Below are positions 1 through 7,071 of a stretch of DNA of 7,071 nucleotides, in pieces. A program made the translations under genes and the position numbers. Source of the stretch: an uncultured Porphyromonadaceae bacterium. GTDB taxonomy: Bacteria > Bacteroidota > Bacteroidia > Bacteroidales > Muribaculaceae. The notes beneath the pieces are model-generated. The model was not told the origin of the DNA and made no database searches. It saw only the letters and a program-made list of their open reading frames with translations. The stretch is taken from NCBI GenBank assembly GCA_947175455.1, contig CAMWMW010000083.1, positions 1-7,071 of the forward strand, given 5' to 3'. The stretch's first letter is position 1. Each line of letters opens with the position of its first letter.

Positions 1-2527
1 ATTTGGTAGTATTGTCAATGCCGCTGAATGCAAAGCAAAGCACGCATGCCGCTGCTGTCAAGAAAACTGCTGCTCCCGAAGCTTTTAGTGCGCGCTTGAG
101 CAATTCAAATTTATAATTCTTGAGAATATCAATAAATGAATTCTCTTTGTGTGATTTATCGGTTGTTATTTCAACGAGTCTGTTCAGACATTCGGATTCA
201 GCTTCCTGTCGAAGGAGATTGCGGGTCTGGGGAACACACAGTCGTTGCATCAGACTGCTGTAATATCTGTAATAATCATCGTAGAACTGTTGATTGTTTT
301 TAAGAATCAGGTGAGCTTCATCGAGCACATTGCGTATTGCCGCCATCTCGATTTGTGTCTGGGTGCCGGCGAAAGGTGCGATAAGTCCGGGAGTCTCCAC
401 GTCCTCGCTACTGCCATTTTCTGTAGTTTCCGTGATGATGCAGCTGAACATATTGAAATCAGGATCATCTATGTAAGTGGAGGAAACGTAGCAATATCCC
501 TTGTCTCCAAACTCTTTTCCCCAGGAGTTTCTGACGATATAACACTTGTTTTCTTCTGAATATCCTACTATTACCATAGCATGGTTTTCAGATTCTCCCG
601 CTGCTGTTTCAGATTCAGAGGGGCGGTTGACATATGCCCCGTTCTTGCCGAAAGAGTCATACAGTTTCAAGGCGATGCCGACCGGATGACCTTCTGTAAG
701 AGCGCAGGTGAGTAAACGGTGATTAAGAGTTATGCTCTCAAACTTATCGCCTGTATTCTGCAACGGGATTTGCAATGCTTTCAGTACTCTGTGGTTTGCA
801 GCTTCCTCAATTGCCTCTTCGGAAGGCTCTGTGCCCATATTGCCGGATGTATAGCCGAAAAGCGCTTCATCGCAAGTACCTTTGGTTCCGAGCACCTCAA
901 GTTGCTCATAGAAATTGCTGCCCCCTTCCGGTCTGCCTTTCACCACGTTTGAATAATGATAGACAAACTGTTCGCTGAGATTGGATTTATTATCATCACC
1001 ACGGTTTTGAAGGCGGTTCACAATTGATTCATACATGGATACCACTGCAAATGTTGTGCAGGAACCGAGATTGCCTTGGTTGCGCACTTCTGAGAAGAAA
1101 CACCGCAGATCTACCGACTCTTTGGGCTTGAGTCCTGCCGTTGGGGAATATCTCTCATCAAGCGGCTGTTCCTTTATGTCGGATGTTTTAGTCATGGCGG
1201 GATGAAGGTATCCGTGATTTTGTCTCTCACCGTCTATACGCTGCCTGTCGAGTGATTCAAGCTGTTGAAGCTGGTCTGATTTTCTGCGGATAAACGATGT
1301 GGTATCAAGAATCTCACGTTTAAGTTTTTTAATTGCGGGAAGCGGATTAAAGGCATTTCTGTTTTCGTCGGATTCTACCCGTTTCCCTGTTTCCAAATCC
1401 AAAGTATACTTTTTCAATCTGGCATAATTCCCCCGCACCGGAAGAAGAGAACGGGTTGATGATTCCGCCGGAATCTCGTTGAATGTGGTGATGTAAATGT
1501 CGATTGGATCACAGCAGACATCATCAAGAAGCATCGTGCTCTGATCATATTGCACACCTTGCAGCCTGGCGTTGTCCTGTCCCAATACCAGCGCAAGAAT
1601 ACCCTCTTTTTCAGGAAACGACAGGTCATCGCGGCTGATAATGGCATTAAGATGTTGTTTTATTTCCAGCATCTCTTTTTTCAATGGCTCTCCGACTTTG
1701 GCTGCAATATCTCCATCGGAAAGGTCTCCTTTGCGATAAAGGGGCTCTACAATCTTTTTATAGAACTTTTCATACCGCCGGTTGATGCCGGCAAGAAGGG
1801 ATGTGGCTGTTGACAGGCATTTCTGAGTATCAACAGTCTCTTGATCTATACCGGCTTTCTCAAGTGCACGAATGAATGCCTTGTGAAGGAGAAGGGAACA
1901 TGCGCCTTTTCTATTGAACCGATAGCTTGAGATTCCGATGGCTATATTCCTTTCAACTGTGCCGGCTACAAGAGCGGGGGGGAGTATACAGTGGTAATTC
2001 GCGCATAACGCTGAGAAAATAAACGCCAAATACTCGGAGAGAGAGTTAAGGGTAAAATCAAGCGGAGCGCCGCTTTCAACATAATCATCAAGTATCGTAT
2101 ATGAGAAATGTCCTGTCTTTGATTCTTCATCCAATATCCTGATATTGCTGATTTCGCAGGCATCTTGTACGTTGTCGGTTTCATTATCCAGTATGCGCGC
2201 CAGGTTCTTTCTCAGTGCTATCACATGCAGAGAGATCTTGTCAGGCGTGTTTTTCACAGCTTCCTTTACTGACCGAAGCGCAGACTCGAATTTATTATCG
2301 AACAACGGAATGACCGCGATGGAGTGGAGTGTTGTATCCGTTGCCGTCAGGGTGATGAGTTCGCGATATTTCTTTGAAAGTATTGAAGTAAGTTCCGATA
2401 GTGTCTCGTTGGCAATATTTATGGAATCATACAGCTTTACGGCGGCGGCATCGCTTTGCAATGCCGCCGTTTTAGCTGCCAGAAGGGTGGTTTTGTCCGA
2501 TGTCCAGATAGTTAAGACAGGATTCAT
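1..2527 (-). CDS. Papain-like (C1) cysteine peptidase with C-terminal membrane segment, 3' end outside window (partial)
   Basis: The frame is open from the ATG at 2527 to base 1 (842 codons visible) with no internal stop. An in-frame TAA two codons upstream fixes the start. Residues 1 to about 470 match no domain I recognise and contain no signal peptide; charged, helical-looking sequence occupies about 215-435. The peptidase domain spans about 471-690. RNQGNLGSC carries the oxyanion-hole Gln484 and nucleophile Cys490. LSEQ (517-520) and GG (535-536) are family landmarks. NHAMVIVGY gives catalytic His649 and RNSWG gives Asn667. All key residues are present, so it should be active. It lacks the extra cysteine of the papain QGSCGSC motif (here QGNLGSC), as expected for a cytosolic enzyme without that disulfide. 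Residues 818-837 form a hydrophobic membrane helix preceded by KFELLKRALK, so by the positive-inside rule the peptidase faces the cytoplasm. A C-terminal part beyond the helix is missing. It follows the tubulin-like gene by 70 bases in a likely operon. Its substrate is unknown. Confidence 0.88.
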   Translation of the reverse strand, partial: MNPVLTIWTSDKTTLLAAKTAALQSDAAAVKLYDSINIANETLSELTSILSKKYRELITLTATDTTLHSIAVIPLFDNKFESALRSVKEAVKNTPDKISLHVIALRKNLARILDNETDNVQDACEISNIRILDEESKTGHFSYTILDDYVESGAPLDFTLNSLSEYLAFIFSALCANYHCILPPALVAGTVERNIAIGISSYRFNRKGACSLLLHKAFIRALEKAGIDQETVDTQKCLSTATSLLAGINRRYEKFYKKIVEPLYRKGDLSDGDIAAKVGEPLKKEMLEIKQHLNAIISRDDLSFPEKEGILALVLGQDNARLQGVQYDQSTMLLDDVCCDPIDIYITTFNEIPAESSTRSLLPVRGNYARLKKYTLDLETGKRVESDENRNAFNPLPAIKKLKREILDTTSFIRRKSDQLQQLESLDRQRIDGERQNHGYLHPAMTKTSDIKEQPLDERYSPTAGLKPKESVDLRCFFSEVRNQGNLGSCTTFAVVSMYESIVNRLQNRGDDNKSNLSEQFVYHYSNVVKGRPEGGSNFYEQLEVLGTKGTCDEALFGYTSGNMGTEPSEEAIEEAANHRVLKALQIPLQNTGDKFESITLNHRLLTCALTEGHPVGIALKLYDSFGKNGAYVNRPSESETAAGESENHAMVIVGYSEENKCYIVRNSWGKEFGDKGYCYVSSTYIDDPDFNMFSCIITETTENGSSEDVETPGLIAPFAGTQTQIEMAAIRNVLDEAHLILKNNQQFYDDYYRYYSSLMQRLCVPQTRNLLRQEAESECLNRLVEITTDKSHKENSFIDILKNYKFELLKRALKASGAAVFLTAAACVLCFAFSGIDNTTK

Positions 2528-2530
2528 GTT

Positions 2531-2560
2531 TTAAAAGTCTAAGAGTTTGTTTACTTTTAA
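2531..2560. repeat. Perfect 8-base inverted repeat before the peptidase start
   Basis: TTAAAAGT at 2531-2538 is exactly complementary to ACTTTTAA at 2553-2560, with a 14-base spacer. On the transcribed strand the second arm ends three bases before the ATG of the peptidase gene, so an RNA hairpin would cover the ribosome-loading region. The arms are almost all A/T, so the stem would be weak. No U-run follows it, which argues against an intrinsic terminator. It may be an operator-like DNA site, a weak translational control element, or chance. Confidence 0.45.
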
Positions 2561-2579
2561 CTTAGGTTGGCATAAAGAT

Positions 2580-2598
2580 GGATTTTCGAGGGATTTTC
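2580..2598. repeat. Short direct repeat at the end of the tubulin-like gene
   Basis: The 8-base word ggattttc occurs at 2580-2587 and again at 2591-2598, an 11-base period close to one helical turn. The second copy touches the stop codon of the tubulin-like gene. It could be part of a protein-binding site with the inverted repeat nearby, or chance in A/T-rich sequence; no function can be assigned. Confidence 0.35.
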
Positions 2599-5381
2599 TA
2601 AGCGTTGTCAAGAATATGCATCATCTCTTTCTCAATTAGCTCCATTTCTTTCTCGTAGTGTTCGATGTGTTCTGGAGAAATGGGACATTTGGAGATTGTT
2701 GACAGGTACGTATTATTCTTTGCTGCTTCGAGGGCAAGAGCCGCTTTTTTGCGGATTATATTGTCCGGTCCCGGAACATCCATCTCTGTAAGGGCACTTC
2801 TTATTTCCGGCTCAAGAATATCAAGGTTGTCTTCAAGATATCGGAAAGCTTTCTCACGGGTGTCACCTATCTCAACGAGCCAACCCTTGAGCGGTCTGCC
2901 GCCCATTCCCTTGCTCTTTATCTGATATTGTGATGTTGCGTTGTTGAAGGTTATGAGATCATATATTATTGCCTGCACCCAAAGATCCAATACTCTTGAT
3001 TCCGATACAACGTCTTTTGGCATAAGGCTGAATCGTTCCCTCAACATGCGTTGGTGGAGATTTTTATCCCAGTGTGATCCGTGTGGCTTGTCGTTTTCCC
3101 ATTTCTCATATTCCGTCGCATAATTGTCGAGGGGTTTTAAGGTGAATGCAGGAATCACGCCAAGCTGGCGATATACAATAATTCTGTTGCTTAATCCTGT
3201 TTCTGAGAATTGCACGTCTTTTGCACCTGCCACAAGGTTCTGGAACAGGTTGTCTTTATATAGACGGGATTTCGCTTTGTTGGCGACACCGACATAATAG
3301 CTTTCCACGGGACGTTCCTTCAGATCCGCATCAAATCCTCTGTACGAGTACGAGATAAGAGGTAGAGATTTATTCACTGCCTTTCGCACAAGCGATTCGA
3401 CTTCTTCCTTAGACATTGAATCGAGAGCGGAATCAACCGACATGGATTCGAATTCCTTAACTTTGGGCATCGTGCGCGCGAAGCGGAGTATCACTTCCTC
3501 TGTCTGTTGTGTGGTCATGCCGGCTATTGCCTGAATGCCACCTTCGTCAACCATCGCCTTTACAAAGTTATTGAAAACAATGTCGGTAATCGGACAGGTG
3601 ACTTTCTCTGCTTCTGAAGCCGATAGGTCGAATTGGAAGAAAGATGTGGCTCCACCTTCGCGTATAAGCTGTTGTATCCGATTATTATTGTCGTTGCGTA
3701 CAGCCTGCAGGTTCTTCATGATGGTGTCGACTCTGCTTATTGATTCCTGACAGCGGCTGCGCAACCATGAATAGAACATGCGTGCGTATTTCCGACGTTC
3801 GATTTCGCGTCGTTGTGTGGCAAGTGCCATGGTGCGTGAAGCAACTTCTTCTTCGTAACCTTTACGACCTCTTTTGAAGAAACTGTCCATGCAGTCGGCG
3901 AGTTCTTTACAGTTGGTTGTCAATGCGCTTTCGAAGCTTGGCAGCGCGTCTTCAAGATTTTCTATTTCATTTTTCATTTCTCCATCGCACAATTCGACTG
4001 TATGAAGTATGCTGTGAAGAATTTCATTGCACAGGAATATGCCGCATTCCCGGTTTGCCTGCTTATTCATCAGATCGCTTAACGACAAGTCAATTCTGCT
4101 TTTAAGACTGTCAAGTTTTTCGTTCAGACCAGCGGGCTTTTCTGTAGCGCGGTTGTTGATGAAGTCAAGGCATTCCGGCTCCGGATTCTCGGGATTGTCA
4201 ATATCTGAGAAGGTATAAGGTGGATTCGGCATCATGAAATAATCAATGACATCATCCTTACCAAGATTCTCACGGATATGATTGTTGTCGAACCAGGCAT
4301 TTGCGATATTCCCGGGGTCATCGCATCCTCCGTTGAGCATCGAGTTTATTATCTGATTGCATGCTTTGTGGGCGTAGATATCAGCAAGCCGTTTGCCATC
4401 GAATATAATCTCGGCGCATCCCATGCTTGCAACCCACGCTTTCTTGTTTTTGATATCCATGGTGCCGTCGCTGATGAGTTTATTGACATTGTCGGCAATT
4501 GAATCGAGAGTGACACCGAGTTCTCCGACTGAAGTCACGATTGCCAGTGAAATCATCTCGCATATGGGAGCGACATCATTGAACATATCGTTGTGGTCGT
4601 TGCGGTTGTCCACGAAATATAGGGCGGTGAAAGGGCGGTTCTTTACTGAATCTGTCTGTTGGAACCACTTTATCTCCACCGGTTCGGAAGTCGGTTCAAG
4701 ATGTGCGAGATAGTCAAGGTCTATTATGGCTCCCTTTCCGTTCGGTCGCACGCGTGAAGACATTGCGCCCGAAACCATGGTGCGGAAAACATCGCAAAGA
4801 ACAGCATAGCCGGAGATTTTTACATTCGGAAGAAGACGTTGGATAAGGTAAGCGGTGTTTAGGAAAGTTCCGCTTCCGGTACCTCCCCCAAGAGAGAAAA
4901 CCATGTGCACTTCTGTCTGTGCTCCCAGAAGACCGTACTTGTCATTGTCTATGACTCGGGCATCATTCACTTCTGCAAGCTTGCGGTTCAGAAAGTTTTC
5001 AATGTTATGCTCGTTTACTGTGACTGCAAACCTACCGTTGGAGCGCATCTGCCCGGCTCCGATTGTCAGGGTTGTCAGACCGCCGACATTGCTTTGTGGA
5101 AGCCAGTCGAAGAGGTTTGTGGTGGAATTGCGTTCGTAGATGTCAAGAGGTTCTTCAACGCAAATGGGGAGTTGTTCGGATTTTGTAAGTTGGATTTTTG
5201 TGCCGTCTTTAGCCGTAACAAATGCGTTCTCAAGTCCGGGACGGTCTGTGTCGATGCCAAGAAATCCGATCATCGGCGGCATTTCACCATAATTCTCATA
5301 AAACATTTTCTTTGCGTTGAGAATTGCTTTGAAGCCGGTCCCTCCCAAACCGATAATGAGTGTGCGTCTTAGATTTGCCAT
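2598..5381 (-). CDS. Tubulin/FtsZ-like GTPase (Tubulin_2 type), 927 residues
   Basis: The protein opens directly with a Rossmann-like strand and glycine loop, TLIIGLGGTG (residues 7-16), equivalent to the tubulin/FtsZ T1 loop, which supports the chosen ATG. GIDTD (42-46) follows in the position of the next nucleotide-contacting strand. The tubulin signature loop is FSLGGGTGSG at 162-171, followed by a helix, a strand (KISGYAVLCDVF, 188-199), a strand (FTALYFVDN, 251-259) and a helix at about 267-285, as in the tubulin GTPase core. TLDSIAD at 291-297 may stand in for the catalytic T7 loop, but its acidic spacing differs from FtsZ NxDxxD. At 927 residues it is more than twice the length of FtsZ (roughly 350-450). 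The rest, about 410-927, is largely helical and charged, with an acidic tail. There is no signal peptide or membrane segment, so it is probably cytosolic. GTP binding is well supported; polymerisation is only inferred. It lies between a vWA membrane protein and a membrane-anchored peptidase in a likely operon. Confidence 0.9.
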   Translation of the reverse strand: MANLRRTLIIGLGGTGFKAILNAKKMFYENYGEMPPMIGFLGIDTDRPGLENAFVTAKDGTKIQLTKSEQLPICVEEPLDIYERNSTTNLFDWLPQSNVGGLTTLTIGAGQMRSNGRFAVTVNEHNIENFLNRKLAEVNDARVIDNDKYGLLGAQTEVHMVFSLGGGTGSGTFLNTAYLIQRLLPNVKISGYAVLCDVFRTMVSGAMSSRVRPNGKGAIIDLDYLAHLEPTSEPVEIKWFQQTDSVKNRPFTALYFVDNRNDHNDMFNDVAPICEMISLAIVTSVGELGVTLDSIADNVNKLISDGTMDIKNKKAWVASMGCAEIIFDGKRLADIYAHKACNQIINSMLNGGCDDPGNIANAWFDNNHIRENLGKDDVIDYFMMPNPPYTFSDIDNPENPEPECLDFINNRATEKPAGLNEKLDSLKSRIDLSLSDLMNKQANRECGIFLCNEILHSILHTVELCDGEMKNEIENLEDALPSFESALTTNCKELADCMDSFFKRGRKGYEEEVASRTMALATQRREIERRKYARMFYSWLRSRCQESISRVDTIMKNLQAVRNDNNNRIQQLIREGGATSFFQFDLSASEAEKVTCPITDIVFNNFVKAMVDEGGIQAIAGMTTQQTEEVILRFARTMPKVKEFESMSVDSALDSMSKEEVESLVRKAVNKSLPLISYSYRGFDADLKERPVESYYVGVANKAKSRLYKDNLFQNLVAGAKDVQFSETGLSNRIIVYRQLGVIPAFTLKPLDNYATEYEKWENDKPHGSHWDKNLHQRMLRERFSLMPKDVVSESRVLDLWVQAIIYDLITFNNATSQYQIKSKGMGGRPLKGWLVEIGDTREKAFRYLEDNLDILEPEIRSALTEMDVPGPDNIIRKKAALALEAAKNNTYLSTISKCPISPEHIEHYEKEMELIEKEMMHILDNA

Positions 5382-5431
5382 AGTTGATGATATGTTATGT
5401 TGTTTATTTCAGTGATGATTCAAAGTGTCTC
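5382..5431 (-). other. Short intergenic gap between vWA and tubulin-like genes
   Basis: This 50-base A/T-rich gap lies between the TAA of the vWA gene and the ATG of the tubulin-like gene. I see no Shine-Dalgarno motif before the ATG (leader ends atcatcaact), no convincing Bacteroidota-type promoter (TTTG spaced from TAnnTTTG) and no terminator hairpin. The gap therefore supports co-transcription. An in-frame TGA, at bases 5409-5411 read on the minus strand, limits how far the downstream reading frame could extend. Confidence 0.6.
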
Positions 5432-7071
5432 TTATTGCACTTCGATAAGGAATTTTTCTTTTGTCTGTCGGTTAGTGGCGGTTGCCTTGTCATATGGACT
5501 CAGTGTTCTGGAAGGTATGAAGTCCCAGTTTTCCATCCCTTTCGACAGGCTTTTGAGTCTTATTTTTCGTTTTGATCCTGCCGTGACATGTATTTCGGGA
5601 ATAAAATGTGGGGCAGATATATATTTTGTTTCTCCTGTGAATATTCTGGAAATGAAGTTCTGTCTTTCAGCTTTTGCTGTGAAAACAACCTCACGGCATC
5701 CTTTTATTTTTTTTGAAATGTAATATTGTCCGGGTCCGGTGAATATTATTCGTTTAGCCTTGATGCGTCGGAAGAAAATCTTGTTAAGCCACCCGAACCA
5801 TAGCACCAATGCTGCCAATATGATTATTCCAAGCCAAACGAGCAAAGTTTTGAGAGGATTCCATTCCACGTCATAGCTGGAGCGGAGGGAGATGTTGTCA
5901 AACTCTGAAACCGCGGAGGCGTTGATGACGTCAAGATCTTTGGCATCCTTTTTTATGAGAGAAAAATAACGTTTCCCTTCTTGAGCATCACTGTTAAAGA
6001 CAACTTTAACTTTCGCTTCTTTTCCTGGAGTGATTGTAAATGATTCATTCGGGGCAATTTCATCTCCATTGAAGTATAATCTGAAATCGTGTGTCTGACC
6101 TTTTGCAGGCATTGGTGTCAGTGTCAGTGATGTTGCAGGAGAGGCATTGCTGAATGCCGGAGCCAGATTGAATTCTGTTTCTCCCGGTTCCGAGGCGTGG
6201 CTCCATAAAAACGAGTCATGCCATACCGCTCTGTTCCCTGCTATCTCATCAACGTTTCCATCAGCAAAAGAAAGTTTTGAGAGCACATGATCTGACATGT
6301 GAACGGTAATATCCGGGTTGGCTATTACATATTTCCTGTCAGTGATGATAGCTTTGATATTGAAGAGATAATCTTCACCGAGTGTGGTTGATTGGGATAA
6401 TATTGAATGGAGTGTTTCCGGAGATTCTCCATTGCGTGATGAGATTTTAAGGCGCAGTTTCTGGTTCTCTATCCTGCCGCCTGCTGCCTCAACCTTGAAG
6501 ATAGGATCATTGCAGACAATCTCCACCGGGTAGCTTCCGGGTGAACTGAATCCGAGTTGAAGAATCTCGTCAAGTTCTTCGATATTGGCATGAATCACAG
6601 ATGTTGCCACATCTTCTACCTGGGGTATGACGTTGTCGGAACATTTCACAATATAGGCATCCGGACAATTGTCAAGAGCTTGTTCAATAAGCGGATCAAC
6701 AGCTTTATCGTTAAGGGCTACATAGAAAAGACGCGTATTGCGTTTCTTTCCACACCATGAAGCGATAAGTGCGGCAACTTTCTCCGGACTGTCGTCATGG
6801 TTCGGTTTACCATCGGTAAGTAAAAATATTCTGTTGTCTTTTGCCGGATCGCATTTGTTGAAAGCCTTCTGGAGTGAGGGGGAGATATGGGTGTTTTTTG
6901 CATCAGCCATGGCATTGTCAAAAGCATCCTTTATCTTTCTTTCGTATTTGGCATATTCTCCGGATGTGAATGTAAATTCGGGATAGTTGCCATCGCCAAA
7001 TGGGATTATTGAAAACTTTGCTTCCGGAATCAGGCTTTGTGTGGCGACGGTGGCATCGAAGGCGTTGAGTG
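5432..7071 (-). CDS. vWA domain membrane protein, 5' end outside window (partial)
   Basis: 545 codons are visible and the frame is still open at base 7071, so the true start is outside the window. The ATG at 6910 is internal, because the 53 codons before it already encode vWA sequence (strand AKFSIIPFGDG). Counting from the first whole visible codon, residues 1 to about 161 are most of a vWA domain. The metal-site (MIDAS) threonine is probably T60 in NTHIS, and D86 lies in IFLLTDGKPN. The first MIDAS motif, DxSxS, must lie upstream. Residues about 170-405 are beta-rich and unrecognised, possibly Ig-like. Residues 409-428 form one strongly hydrophobic membrane segment, followed by a basic stretch (FFRRIKAKR) and a beta-rich C-terminal domain. 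By the positive-inside rule the C-terminus is cytoplasmic and the vWA part would be periplasmic; this needs an N-terminal signal or anchor that cannot be seen. vWA domains usually mediate metal-dependent protein binding, so an adaptor role is inferred. The gene ends 50 bases before the tubulin-like gene, probably in the same operon. Confidence 0.88.
   Translation of the reverse strand, partial: LNAFDATVATQSLIPEAKFSIIPFGDGNYPEFTFTSGEYAKYERKIKDAFDNAMADAKNTHISPSLQKAFNKCDPAKDNRIFLLTDGKPNHDDSPEKVAALIASWCGKKRNTRLFYVALNDKAVDPLIEQALDNCPDAYIVKCSDNVIPQVEDVATSVIHANIEELDEILQLGFSSPGSYPVEIVCNDPIFKVEAAGGRIENQKLRLKISSRNGESPETLHSILSQSTTLGEDYLFNIKAIITDRKYVIANPDITVHMSDHVLSKLSFADGNVDEIAGNRAVWHDSFLWSHASEPGETEFNLAPAFSNASPATSLTLTPMPAKGQTHDFRLYFNGDEIAPNESFTITPGKEAKVKVVFNSDAQEGKRYFSLIKKDAKDLDVINASAVSEFDNISLRSSYDVEWNPLKTLLVWLGIIILAALVLWFGWLNKIFFRRIKAKRIIFTGPGQYYISKKIKGCREVVFTAKAERQNFISRIFTGETKYISAPHFIPEIHVTAGSKRKIRLKSLSKGMENWDFIPSRTLSPYDKATATNRQTKEKFLIEVQ

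Noticed and set aside
245..559. Small plus-strand gene near the left end of the window
   Set aside because: It overlaps in antisense the conserved RNSWG part of the peptidase domain and shows no coding signature of its own.
2145..2534. 129-codon plus-strand open frame opposite the start of the peptidase gene
   Set aside because: It is antisense to the uninterrupted peptidase reading frame and its low-complexity Ser/Ala-rich product resembles a shadow frame, not a protein.
2531..2560. Intrinsic terminator after the tubulin-like gene
   Set aside because: The hairpin arms are nearly all A/T and no U-run follows on the transcribed strand; the next gene starts three bases later.
2528..2597. Bacteroidota-type promoter (TTTG with TAnnTTTG) driving the peptidase gene
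   Set aside because: I could not find the two boxes with correct spacing in the gap, so I make no promoter call.
4905..5372. 155-codon plus-strand open frame opposite the 5' end of the tubulin-like gene
   Set aside because: It lies entirely antisense to the conserved GTPase core, has no recognisable motif and no leader signal; the minus-strand frame carries clear tubulin motifs.
6908..6910. ATG at 6910 as the start of the vWA gene
   Set aside because: The frame stays open upstream to the window edge and those codons encode an integral strand and helix of the vWA domain, so this ATG is an internal methionine.

Overview
The window holds three co-directional genes on the minus strand, in transcription order: (1) a von Willebrand factor A (vWA) protein with a membrane segment, whose 5' end lies outside the window; (2) a complete 927-residue tubulin/FtsZ-like GTPase of the Tubulin_2 type; (3) a large protein with a central papain-like (C1) cysteine peptidase domain and a C-terminal membrane segment, whose 3' end runs off base 1. 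Intergenic gaps are 50 and 70 bases. No RNA genes, mobile elements, CRISPR arrays or terminators were seen, and coding sequence fills almost everything.

The organism is probably a member of the Bacteroidota, perhaps Bacteroidales. This rests on moderate base composition, A/T-rich leaders without Shine-Dalgarno motifs before both visible starts, and general sequence style. It is an inference without a taxonomic marker gene.

The vWA protein has a vWA domain, a long beta-rich region, a membrane helix and a basic C-terminal domain of about 117 residues. The tubulin-like protein carries both glycine-rich nucleotide-binding loops, near residues 11-16 and 165-171. The peptidase protein has an unrecognised N-terminal region of about 470 residues, then the catalytic Cys490, His649 and Asn667, then a membrane helix at 818-837.

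Linkage of a tubulin-superfamily GTPase to a vWA protein matches a membrane-remodelling system predicted by comparative genomics (Makarova and Koonin 2010, recalled from memory). The membrane-anchored, probably cytosolic papain-like peptidase is the unusual part here. The most economical model is a membrane-associated complex in which a GTP-dependent tubulin-like protein works with a vWA adaptor and a tethered peptidase. Its trigger and substrate are unknown. A second, weaker observation is that the peptidase's N-terminal region shows a strand/helix pattern resembling the tubulin-like neighbour without its GTP-binding glycines.
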